This document shows positions 1-6,166 of a DNA stretch of 7,090 nt, piece by piece. The position numbers and the translations under genes were made by a program. The notes below the pieces were generated by a model. That model ran no database searches. It saw only the letters and a program-made list of their open reading frames with translations, and had not been told where the DNA came from. Where the stretch lies: assembly GCA_023441125.1 (NCBI GenBank), contig JAEZQV010000157.1, positions 1 through 7,090 of the forward strand. The letters are read 5' to 3'. Positions within the stretch are counted from its first letter, which is position 1. The number at the start of each line of letters is the position of its first letter. The stretch is from Bacillota bacterium (GTDB taxonomy: Bacteria; Bacillota_C; Negativicutes; Sporomusales; Sporomusaceae).

Positions 1-4
1 GCTT

Positions 5-2206
5 GTGGTTGGGAGTTGGCGGCAATTTATGCTCAGAAAATCCTCGGTTAAAAACAAGTTTATACTGGCGGTCCTGCTTGCCAGTATAATACCATTTTCC
101 GTTGGTGCCTGGTATATCCAAAAAATAATCACTGACCAGGAGAAACAAAGCTTCCGGATACATTCTTATGAGGCCTTAAGCAGAATTCACAGTATAGTTA
201 ATGACGGCTCCATTAAACCGGCCAATAAGATTATCTCATTGCTGGCCATGGATAATAAGTCCATAGAATTAGCCAACATTCTCCAAAGACAGCAAATTGC
301 CAAACCGGATGATATCGACCAGCAATATTACAGCCATTTTACCAACTATAAAAAACTTTTTCCCAACATAATCGGTATCGGGTTAGGCACAGAACAAGGC
401 GGCTATATTGAGTATCCGAGCTTTTTTACCGAACCGGGCTATGATCCCCGCACCCGGCCGTGGTATCAGGGCGCTTTGCAAAATCCCGGCCAGGCTTATT
501 TGAATGATCCTTACGTTATGCAGACTACCGGGGAAATGGTCATTTCCATAGCGCATACCATTGAAACCAATGGCCAAATAGCCGGTGTACTGGTAACGGG
601 CTGGAATATAAACGAACTGCAAAAAGAAGTGGAAGAATTAAAACTTAGCCTGAGCGGCTACGTTATCTTAATCAATCAGAACGATAAAATAATAACTTCC
701 CATAAACACCCGGGCTGGTTAATGAAAACGCCGCAGGAGACAGGCGTGCCTGAGCTGGATCATTTAATAGACGGCGAACTGAACCAGATTATTATTGACG
801 GCAAGCCGCAGCTGGCCTTTTGTTACACCTCGGTTACCTCAGGCTGGAGAGCAATCGCTATTATCGAAGAGGCCGAATTGCAGAAGAACGTAAATAAAGT
901 TTTAATCCCAGTTGTTCTTGCCTACTGCGTAGCCATACTTGCGATCTTAGTCTCGATTTTTCTTATTGCGCAAATTTATGTCATTCGCCCCATAAAGGCT
1001 TTATCGGCGGAAGCGGTGGCAATAGCCGGCAATAATTTGGACGCGCGGGTTGTCATTAATAATAATGATGAATTTGGTATGTTGGCCACTACCTTTAACG
1101 AAATGGCCCAGAAATTAAAAATGAACTTCAACAAAATCCACACGCAAAACTTAGTATTGTTTAAACGCGAAAAAGAGCTGCAGACACTGGTTGAAAATGC
1201 TCAGGACATTATTCTGCGGGTAGACAAAAACCGTATTATTACGTATCTCAATGCCGTTTTCGAATCATACGCTGCGCAGCCTGCTAAAAACCTAATTGGC
1301 CAGCCGCTCGGGGCTACCAGGATGCCGGAATGCTTCTTAACGGCAGTCGAAGAAATATTTGCTAAGGAAAGGTCAGACTACGGCAATACCATATTGGATT
1401 TTGAGTTTACAACAAGCTCGCAGCAGGTAATAAACTTTCAGGCCCACTTAATTCCCGAGTTCTACGAACATGAATATCCGGAAACGGTACTGGCGGTTAT
1501 CCGGGATGTCACGCAACAAAAACAGATCGAAAAACAGCTGGCGCGGATGGACCGGTTAAATGTTATCGGCGAAATGGCCGCCGGTCTTGCTCATGAAATC
1601 CGCAACCCCATGACTACTGTCCGGGGCTTCCTGCAGATGATTGGCAAAAAGGAACCCAATTCTCCCTATGCAGCTTTTTATACACTCATGATCGAAGAAT
1701 TGGACCGCACCAATGCGATTATAACCGAGTTTTTATCATTGGCGAAAAATAAGACGGTGAATCTGAAAGCCAGCAATCTGAATGCCGTTATCGAGGCGCT
1801 TGCCCCCCTCATCCAAGCCAATGCCAACCTCTCTAGCATGTCCTTGCATCTGGAACTGCAGGAAATCCCCAATGTTCTTATCGACGACAAAGAAATCCGG
1901 CAATTGATCTTGAACCTGGTGCGAAATGCCTTGGATGCCATGACAGCCAATGGCATTGTAACCATTCGTACATGTACTGCGCCAAACTCGGTTGTTTTGA
2001 CAATCCAAGATCAGGGCCAGGGAATTGCACCGCGAATACTGGAAAATATCGGCATGCCCTTTTTAACAACCAGAGATTCCGGCACCGGCCTGGGCTTGGC
2101 GGTATGCTACAGCATTGCTGCCAGACACAATGCCAAAATCAGCGTACAGACAGGTCCGGCCGGCACTGAGTTTGCTATACAATTTCCTGTGCCAGCAAAC
2201 GACTGA
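5..2206 (+). CDS. Membrane sensor histidine kinase (dCACHE-HAMP-PAS-HisKA-HATPase)
   Basis: This is a transmembrane sensor kinase that should autophosphorylate on His and pass the phosphate to a response regulator. Residues of the 733-aa reading: TM1 ~18-38; extracytoplasmic double-CACHE sensor ~40-298 with the signature YDPRTRPWY at 146-154; TM2 ~299-325; HAMP ~326-378; PAS ~390-505; HisKA with H530 in GLAHEIRNP; ATPase with N box LNLVRNALDAM (636-646), G1 DQGQG (669-673) and G2 GTGLGLA (693-699). All catalytic boxes look intact. The H-box region (GEMAAGLAHEIRNPMTTVRG) resembles Bacillus-type sporulation kinases such as KinA, so Spo0A/Spo0F-type phosphorelay input is possible (inference). 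The start is uncertain: GTG at 5, ATG at 29 (which begins MLRKSSVKNK, a good positively charged N-terminus), or a site upstream of the window, since the frame is open to the edge. No receiver domain and no adjacent response regulator are seen, so the partner is unknown. The next gene starts 34 bases downstream. Confidence 0.93.
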   Translation: MVGSWRQFMLRKSSVKNKFILAVLLASIIPFSVGAWYIQKIITDQEKQSFRIHSYEALSRIHSIVNDGSIKPANKIISLLAMDNKSIELANILQRQQIAKPDDIDQQYYSHFTNYKKLFPNIIGIGLGTEQGGYIEYPSFFTEPGYDPRTRPWYQGALQNPGQAYLNDPYVMQTTGEMVISIAHTIETNGQIAGVLVTGWNINELQKEVEELKLSLSGYVILINQNDKIITSHKHPGWLMKTPQETGVPELDHLIDGELNQIIIDGKPQLAFCYTSVTSGWRAIAIIEEAELQKNVNKVLIPVVLAYCVAILAILVSIFLIAQIYVIRPIKALSAEAVAIAGNNLDARVVINNNDEFGMLATTFNEMAQKLKMNFNKIHTQNLVLFKREKELQTLVENAQDIILRVDKNRIITYLNAVFESYAAQPAKNLIGQPLGATRMPECFLTAVEEIFAKERSDYGNTILDFEFTTSSQQVINFQAHLIPEFYEHEYPETVLAVIRDVTQQKQIEKQLARMDRLNVIGEMAAGLAHEIRNPMTTVRGFLQMIGKKEPNSPYAAFYTLMIEELDRTNAIITEFLSLAKNKTVNLKASNLNAVIEALAPLIQANANLSSMSLHLELQEIPNVLIDDKEIRQLILNLVRNALDAMTANGIVTIRTCTAPNSVVLTIQDQGQGIAPRILENIGMPFLTTRDSGTGLGLAVCYSIAARHNAKISVQTGPAGTEFAIQFPVPAND

Positions 2207-2240
2207 GTGCAATGCAAAAGGATGGTGACATAAGACCGCC

Positions 2241-2963
2241 ATGGACAGGTTGGAAGACTCCTACAGCCATACTTCCGAATATGAACTCAGATTTTTAACC
2301 GGCAATGACCTTGGGCAAATTCTCGCCATGCAGGAATATATCTCGCAAACGCTGTCTGATCCAACGTCCTATTATCTGGAACCGGTTGAGTTCTTCCGGC
2401 AGCAGTTAGCGCAGCCCAACGGTGCGCTCGGTGTATTTTGCCGGGAACAACTGCTCGGCTTTCATTTTGCGGTATTTCCCGGTTGGGGCGAAGAGAATCT
2501 TGGCCAGGATATCGGACTGTGCCGGGAAGAGTTACTGCAGGTCGCGCAGTTAGGGCCGGTTGCGGTACACCCCGGCCATAGGCATCAAGGCCTCCTGAAA
2601 TTAATCCATGCGACTCACCTGAAACTGCTTAAAGAGCATGGTTACAGGCACTTTTTGCTGACCATTGCCCCTAATAATTATCCTTCCCTCAAAGTCACGA
2701 TGACGCAAGGCTTTGTGATTAAACAACTGAAACTAAAATATCAGGGCTTACTGCGCTACATTTTGCATTTGGATACGCACAAGCGAAAAACTCCCCTGAC
2801 AACGCAGCGCCTGCCGGCAGCCGCTATCGACGCGCAAAAACAGTTGCTGGCTCTGGGATTCTACGGCTATGACGCTGTTAAAAAGCCTGACGGCTTTGAT
2901 ATAATTTTTGGCTGTGACACACTGCCAACAGGAGTTGCGCCAGAAAGCGAGGTCATGGAATGA
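2241..2963 (+). CDS. GNAT-family N-acetyltransferase
   Basis: A 240-aa protein with a GNAT fold core; the family transfers an acyl group from acyl-CoA to an amine. The acetyl-CoA-binding motif A is visible as GPVAVHPGHRHQGLLKLI (105-122), where the usual R/Q-x-x-G-x-G/A loop is RHQGLL. Motif B follows as APNNYPSLKVTMTQGFVI (143-160). The ~80 residues after the core contain a second GF-type strand (GFYGYDAVKKPDGFDIIFG, 206-224), longer than in minimal GNATs. ATG 2241 is the first usable start after an in-frame TGA at 2226. Its ribosome site is weak: AAGG at 2218-2221 is about 19 bases away, so translation may be coupled to the upstream kinase gene. The stop overlaps the racemase start by four bases, which implies coupled expression and perhaps a shared amino-acid substrate (inference). 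The substrate cannot be named from sequence. Confidence 0.85.
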   Translation: MDRLEDSYSHTSEYELRFLTGNDLGQILAMQEYISQTLSDPTSYYLEPVEFFRQQLAQPNGALGVFCREQLLGFHFAVFPGWGEENLGQDIGLCREELLQVAQLGPVAVHPGHRHQGLLKLIHATHLKLLKEHGYRHFLLTIAPNNYPSLKVTMTQGFVIKQLKLKYQGLLRYILHLDTHKRKTPLTTQRLPAAAIDAQKQLLALGFYGYDAVKKPDGFDIIFGCDTLPTGVAPESEVME

Positions 2964-3700
2964 AGACTTGCGGTATTATCGGCGGGATGGGACCGGAAGC
3001 CACTGCTTTATTCTACCTGAAATTAATCCGGCTGTTTCAAAACAGGCAAAATGTCCAGGCTTATCCGCCGGTGGTAATATACAGCGTGCCTGAACCATTT
3101 CAAATTGCCAACAGCTTATCCAGGCCGGGTGAGTATACTTTGCAAGAACTGGTCTTAGGCGGACTAAAAGCAATCCAGGATAAAGTTGATTTTTGCGTTA
3201 TCCCCTGCAATACCGCCCATATTCACATCAACTCGTTCCGCAGTGCGGCCCGAGTGCCCATCCTTAGCATTATCGAAGAGACCTGCAGGCAGCTTGCAAG
3301 CCACAATATAAAACGCATCGGCTTATTGGCCACGACGACCACGATCGAAGCCTGCCTGTATCAGCGTGAGTTCGCCGCGAACAGTATCGAATCTATTCTG
3401 CCGGCTGCCTCCCGGCAAAAGGCGGTCGCACAGATAATCGGCAGAATTATCTTAGGCAAGAGCGGCGCTGCCGATAAGCTTGCCTTGCTTAAAGAGGTTG
3501 AGAGTCTTCATGCTGCCGGTGCGGAATACGCCTTGCTTGCCTGCACCGAATTGCCGCTCCTGCTTGCACAAGGCGATACCGCTTGTCCGTTGATCGACAC
3601 TATGGACATACTGGCGGAAGCTTCTTTGCGATACATTCTTGCCGAAAATTGCGCAAGCGCCCGCCCCGCTGTTAAAAAGCATTGTTTCTTGGCTTACTAG
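2960..3700 (+). CDS. Aspartate/glutamate racemase family protein
   Basis: A 246-aa cofactor-independent amino-acid racemase of the aspartate/glutamate/hydantoin racemase superfamily, which inverts the alpha-carbon using two cysteines. The N-terminus CGIIGGMGPEAT (4-15) is typical of aspartate racemases. The two catalytic cysteines are both present: C83 in IPCNTAH and C195 in LACTELP, close to C82/C194 of the Pyrococcus horikoshii enzyme. A lysine in LGKSG (167) is near the family's substrate-contacting Lys. The loop after strand 2 reads YSVPEPFQIANSL (41-53) and lacks the Arg usually found there, so substrate preference may differ from plain aspartate. The last ~15 residues (ASARPAVKKHCFLAY) look like a small, unconserved tail. 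The start ATG 2960 overlaps the acetyltransferase stop as ATGA, with GAGG just upstream. It is the last gene of the + block and is followed by a strong hairpin. Confidence 0.9.
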   Translation: MKTCGIIGGMGPEATALFYLKLIRLFQNRQNVQAYPPVVIYSVPEPFQIANSLSRPGEYTLQELVLGGLKAIQDKVDFCVIPCNTAHIHINSFRSAARVPILSIIEETCRQLASHNIKRIGLLATTTTIEACLYQREFAANSIESILPAASRQKAVAQIIGRIILGKSGAADKLALLKEVESLHAAGAEYALLACTELPLLLAQGDTACPLIDTMDILAEASLRYILAENCASARPAVKKHCFLAY

Positions 3701-3744
3701 GAACGAGATACATCTGCTGTTTATACCGGACAATAACAATACGA

Positions 3745-3783
3745 CCCTCAGCCAACGCTTGTGCGTTAAGCGTTGGCTGAGGG
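3745..3783. terminator. Perfect 16-bp hairpin between convergent operons
   Basis: CCCTCAGCCAACGCTT (3745-3760) pairs without mismatch with AAGCGTTGGCTGAGGG (3768-3783) around a 7-base loop. It lies 45 bases after the racemase stop and 54 bases beyond the reductase stop on the other strand, so it can serve both transcripts. T-richness is poor on both sides: TTCATTTTA on + starting about 4 bases after the stem, and TCGTATTGTTATTG on -. Efficiency as an intrinsic terminator is therefore uncertain. Within the hairpin AACGC/GCGTT could also form a smaller alternative stem (3754-3767). Confidence 0.75.
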
Positions 3784-3836
3784 CCTGTTCATTTTACCAA
3801 AAGGCGAAAAAAGGTCCCGCGATGCAGCTGTCAATA

Positions 3837-4721
3837 CTATCGCCCTACTGTAGCCTTAGACAATTTTTCATAGTATTTTACTAAGCTGCAGTGATCGCTT
3901 TCCCCCAGACCGTCTACTTTCAAAGCCTGCATCATTTCCATAACGGCCGCCGTCAGCGGCAGGGGCACACCCACTTCATGCGAGGTTGCCAGGACATTGT
4001 TTAAATCCTTGATATGCAGATTAATCCGGAACCCCGGGTCAAATTTGCGATCCATCATTAAAGGCGCCTTGGCGTCCAGCACCGTGCTGCCGGCTAAGCC
4101 GCCGCGAATGGCCTGATAAACCAATTCGGGCTCCACCCCGGCTTTACTGGCAAGCACCAGCGCTTCCGACACCGCGGCAATATTAATAGCCACGATTACC
4201 TGGTTGGCCAGCTTTGTCACATTGCCGGCGCCGACATCACCAGCCAGCACTACCGAGCCAGCCATCGTTTTAATAAGGTCATAGCATTTGTCGAATACCG
4301 CTTTCTTGCCTCCCACCATTATGGAAAGCGTGCCGTCAATTGCCTTCGGTTCACCACCGCTAACGGGTGCATCCAGCATTTCAATGCCCTTTTCGGCCAG
4401 TTTCTGCGCCACTTCCCGGCTGACCAGCGGTGCGATCGAACTCATGTCGACAACGATAGCCCCCTTTTTCGCCCCCTCAATTACGCCATTTTCCCCTAAA
4501 ACCACTTGTTTTACCTGCGGCGAGTCAGGCAGCATGGTGATAATAACCTCAGTCTGCTCGGCAACGGCTTTGGGCGTGGCAGCGGCCTTGGCGCCGGCGG
4601 CCACCACCTCGTCCACGGCCGCTGGCACAACGTCGCAGACAACAACCTCATAACCAGCCTTCAATAAATTTTTGCTCATGGGCCTGCCCATGATGCCAAG
4701 ACCAATAAACCCAATTTTCAT
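3837..4721 (-). CDS. garR: Tartronate semialdehyde reductase (2-hydroxy-3-oxopropionate reductase)
   Basis: A 294-aa member of the beta-hydroxyacid dehydrogenase family, predicted to reduce tartronate semialdehyde to D-glycerate with NAD(P)H in the cytoplasm. Motifs: the N-terminal Rossmann loop GFIGLGIMGRPM (4-15); the substrate-binding segment DAPVSGGEPKAIDGTLSIMVGG (117-138); the catalytic lysine K170 in GAGNVTKLANQ; and the KDLNN motif (238-242). Length and motifs fit GarR/GlxR better than 3-hydroxyisobutyrate dehydrogenase, though that family is close. The frame stays open 16 codons further upstream (to 4769), but AAGGAG at 4735-4730 is 8 bases before ATG 4721 and only 2 before ATG 4727, so 4721 is chosen. 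It follows the DapA-type lyase by 89 bases on the same strand, with no convincing terminator between, so one operon is likely. The lyase would supply its substrate. Confidence 0.92.
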   Translation of the reverse strand: MKIGFIGLGIMGRPMSKNLLKAGYEVVVCDVVPAAVDEVVAAGAKAAATPKAVAEQTEVIITMLPDSPQVKQVVLGENGVIEGAKKGAIVVDMSSIAPLVSREVAQKLAEKGIEMLDAPVSGGEPKAIDGTLSIMVGGKKAVFDKCYDLIKTMAGSVVLAGDVGAGNVTKLANQVIVAINIAAVSEALVLASKAGVEPELVYQAIRGGLAGSTVLDAKAPLMMDRKFDPGFRINLHIKDLNNVLATSHEVGVPLPLTAAVMEMMQALKVDGLGESDHCSLVKYYEKLSKATVGR

Positions 4722-4729
4722 AATCATCG

Positions 4730-4735
4730 CTCCTT
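4730..4735 (-). promoter_or_regulatory. Ribosome binding site deciding the reductase start
   Basis: On the - strand the sequence reads AAGGAG, then 8 bases, then ATG at 4721. The other in-frame ATG at 4727 is only 2 bases away and the one at 4769 lies upstream of the site, so the Rossmann-proximal ATG is the real start. Confidence 0.85.
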
Positions 4736-4810
4736 GTTTGTATTGAACGCAATCTAAAGCATTGCCCATTCTGTTGTCAGCGGAGGGGCTACGGCATTGC
4801 TCCCGCCAAT

Positions 4811-5722
4811 TCAGGATTCGGCCTCAATTTTTAGGCCTGCTTTGCTGAGAATACTTTTCATTTTCTCCAGCACTACCCCTGGAGAATTCTGATTGGGCTT
4901 ATAGGGGGCGCCTACCTGCAGCCCCATTAGGTTGGCAATATCCTTGGTTCCTACCGGAAAGCTGGCCAAGTCCAAGGCCTTTCTAATTGGGGTAAGTCGA
5001 AATTGCGCCGCTAAAGCTCCCGGCAAATTATTTTCTGTATATTTATTGTAAATATCGGTTACATACGCCGGCAAAAAGTTCGCCGTTGTTGCAACACACC
5101 CAACCGCGCCTTGCGCCAGCGAGGCATAAATTAAGGTATCCTTGCCTGCCAGGACCTTGAAATTTGTGTGTCGCGTCAGGCGAACATACTCTGCGAGCAA
5201 TGTCATATCCCCGCTGGAGTCCTTGATACCAACGACATTATCTACGGTTTCGTTTAACCGAACTGCTAAATCGGCACTGATATTATAATGGGTCCTGGCT
5301 GAATTATTGTATAAAAGGACTGCAGTGTCCGGTACGGATTCAGCTATTTCCTTAAAATGCCCATACAGTTCCTCTTCGCTGGGAGCAATAAACATGGGTT
5401 GTAAAACCGATATGCCCTGTACACCTTTTTGGACCGCCAGTTGCGCAATCCGGACACATTTCCTTGTTGTAATGGCCCCAACGCCCGCATATACGGGAAC
5501 TCTGCCTTTGGTCTCATCCAGGACAATTTCGATGCCGCGCGCTAACTCTTCATATTCAACGGCAAAGAATTCACCATTACTGCCATAGAGAAGAATTCCA
5601 TGAACGCCCCCGGCAATAACGTAGTTAACCATTTTCCGCAGAACCTGTTCATTGATAATTTCATTTTCATCAATGGGTGTAAGAATGGGAACAATGACAC
5701 CCTTAATAAAATCGGTATCCAC
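4811..5722 (-). CDS. DapA-superfamily Schiff-base aldolase/dehydratase, probably for 5-keto-4-deoxyglucarate
   Basis: A 303-aa class I aldolase-fold protein (dihydrodipicolinate synthase/N-acetylneuraminate lyase superfamily). K167 in VVGIKDSSGD is the Schiff-base lysine, Y138 in LLYNN is the expected proton-relay tyrosine, and YGSNGEF (46-52) is the carboxylate-binding loop, where true DapA has GTTGE. The usual P after YN.. is replaced (YNNSART), so this is not an ordinary lysine-biosynthesis DapA. Its neighbours, a tartronate semialdehyde reductase downstream and a divergent acid-sugar dehydratase, suggest it cleaves 5-keto-4-deoxyglucarate to pyruvate and tartronate semialdehyde, replacing GarL. 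A KdgD-like dehydratase role (giving 2-oxoglutarate semialdehyde) is the alternative, but that would leave the reductase without a role. It starts at GTG 5722 with AGGAGG 9 bases before it, and a sigma-54 promoter lies just upstream. Confidence 0.87.
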   Translation of the reverse strand: MDTDFIKGVIVPILTPIDENEIINEQVLRKMVNYVIAGGVHGILLYGSNGEFFAVEYEELARGIEIVLDETKGRVPVYAGVGAITTRKCVRIAQLAVQKGVQGISVLQPMFIAPSEEELYGHFKEIAESVPDTAVLLYNNSARTHYNISADLAVRLNETVDNVVGIKDSSGDMTLLAEYVRLTRHTNFKVLAGKDTLIYASLAQGAVGCVATTANFLPAYVTDIYNKYTENNLPGALAAQFRLTPIRKALDLASFPVGTKDIANLMGLQVGAPYKPNQNSPGVVLEKMKSILSKAGLKIEAES

Positions 5723-5731
5723 TTGCTAAAA

Positions 5732-5737
5732 CCTCCT
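5732..5737 (-). promoter_or_regulatory. AGGAGG ribosome binding site for the lyase gene
   Basis: The - strand reads AGGAGG, 9 bases before GTG 5722. This near-perfect site supports the GTG start. Confidence 0.85.
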
Positions 5738-5768
5738 GCTTAGTTTTCCTCTCCTCCCGCCATTATAT

Positions 5769-5784
5769 TGCAATTACTATGCCA
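5769..5784 (-). promoter_or_regulatory. Sigma-54 (-24/-12) promoter for the lyase-reductase operon
   Basis: The - strand reads TGGCATAGTAATTGCA. This matches TGGCAY-R-N4-TTGCW in both elements with the exact required spacing. The predicted transcript start is near 5758, leaving a ~35-base leader that contains the AGGAGG site before GTG 5722. Confidence 0.8.
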
Positions 5785-5852
5785 TATATAGCTTCAAACA
5801 GAAAATTTTCCCAACCCCTTAGTACCAGTCAGTCTTGCCGGTATCATCAGGG

Positions 5853-5866
5853 AAAGAAGCTTCTTT
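5853..5866. repeat. 14-bp perfect palindrome
   Basis: AAAGAAGCTTCTTT is a perfect palindrome with no loop, so it is more likely a protein-binding site than a terminator. It lies about 100 bases upstream of the predicted - strand sigma-54 start, within the range used by enhancer-binding proteins. Confidence 0.4.
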
Positions 5867-5880
5867 AATTTTACGGACCT

Positions 5881-5893
5881 CTTAGCTGCTAAG
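5881..5893. repeat. Dyad CTTAGC-T-GCTAAG
   Basis: A perfect 6-bp inverted repeat around one base, upstream of both divergent promoters. It may be an operator; the binding protein is unknown. Confidence 0.4.
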
Positions 5894-5901
5894 GGTCTGT
5901 C

Positions 5902-5913
5902 GCTGTAAACAGC
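5902..5913. repeat. Dyad GCTGT-AA-ACAGC
   Basis: A perfect 5-bp inverted repeat around two bases, 3 bases before the TTAACA cluster. It could be part of the same operator. It lacks the central CG expected of a CcpA cre site. Confidence 0.35.
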
Positions 5914-5915
5914 AA

Positions 5916-5960
5916 TTAACATTGTTAAGAATCGTAAACAAATGTTAAACTATTTTAACA
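5916..5960. promoter_or_regulatory. Probable shared enhancer (upstream activating sequences) for the divergent sigma-54 promoters
   Basis: Four exact half-sites occur in 45 bases: TTAACA at 5916, TGTTAA at 5923, TGTTAA at 5943 and TTAACA at 5955. They make two dyads: TTAACA-T-TGTTAA (5916-5928) and TGTTAAACTATTTTAACA (5943-5960). The cluster centre (~5938) is roughly 180-190 bases from each predicted sigma-54 start (about 5758 and 6127), a usual enhancer distance. A dimeric bacterial enhancer-binding protein is the likely ligand (inference). Confidence 0.55.
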
Positions 5961-6100
5961 TCGCCAAAGCTAGGTAGGTATACCCTTTTTTGCAATAATT
6001 AAAATAATTTTTCAATATACCGCTATCGTCATTGGCGCTAAAATAATCGCATCTAAACTATAGATCCAAATAGTTAAATTATCTACCCCTTTTTAATAAT

Positions 6101-6116
6101 TGGCATGCAATTTGCG
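6101..6116 (+). promoter_or_regulatory. Sigma-54 (-24/-12) promoter for the dehydratase gene
   Basis: TGGCATGCAATTTGCG matches TGGCAY-R-N4-TTGC, with GG and GC separated by the obligatory spacing. The predicted start is near 6127, giving a ~40-base leader to GTG 6167. Confidence 0.8.
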
Positions 6117-6152
6117 TGTTTAATAATGCGTAATCAACATCCGCAGAATAAA

Positions 6153-6158
6153 GGGGAG
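6153..6158 (+). promoter_or_regulatory. Ribosome binding site deciding the dehydratase GTG start
   Basis: GGGGAG stands 8 bases before GTG 6167. An in-frame TAA at 6149 leaves no earlier start, so GTG is the initiator. Confidence 0.8.
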
Positions 6159-6166
6159 ATTTTATC

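Larger units (their letters stand above)
5723..6166. other. Divergent intergenic control region (444 bases)
   Basis: There is no plausible gene here. The region is AT-rich, especially 5985-6100, which contains A/T runs that could bend DNA. It holds a sigma-54-type promoter near each end, a central cluster of TTAACA/TGTTAA half-sites, and three further dyads between 5853 and 5913. I saw no convincing sigma-70 -35/-10 pair, riboswitch or small RNA. Confidence 0.8.

Noticed and set aside
3639..3884. 81-aa + strand frame spanning the racemase end and the hairpin
   Set aside because: It overlaps the racemase 3' end, the hairpin and the reductase 3' end, and encodes nothing recognisable.
4288..4653. 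121-aa + strand reading frame opposite the reductase
   Set aside because: It lies wholly antisense to a gene with clear family motifs, is low-complexity (Ser/Thr/Ala-rich) and has no ribosome site or recognisable domain.
4722..4769. 16-codon N-terminal extension of the reductase
   Set aside because: The AAGGAG site falls inside it and points to ATG 4721; the Rossmann motif begins right after that start, as in the family.
4741..4810. Possible hairpin or attenuator between lyase and reductase genes
   Set aside because: Only short imperfect pairing (such as GGAG/CTCC) and a GCAATGC direct repeat are seen, with no T-run; not enough for a terminator.
5902..5920. Possible CcpA cre site around TGTAAACAGC
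   Set aside because: The central CG and the matching right half-site of a cre element are absent.
6063..6078. Possible IHF site near TCCAAATAGTTA
   Set aside because: It has several mismatches to the WATCAA-N4-TTR pattern; AT-richness alone makes such near-matches common.
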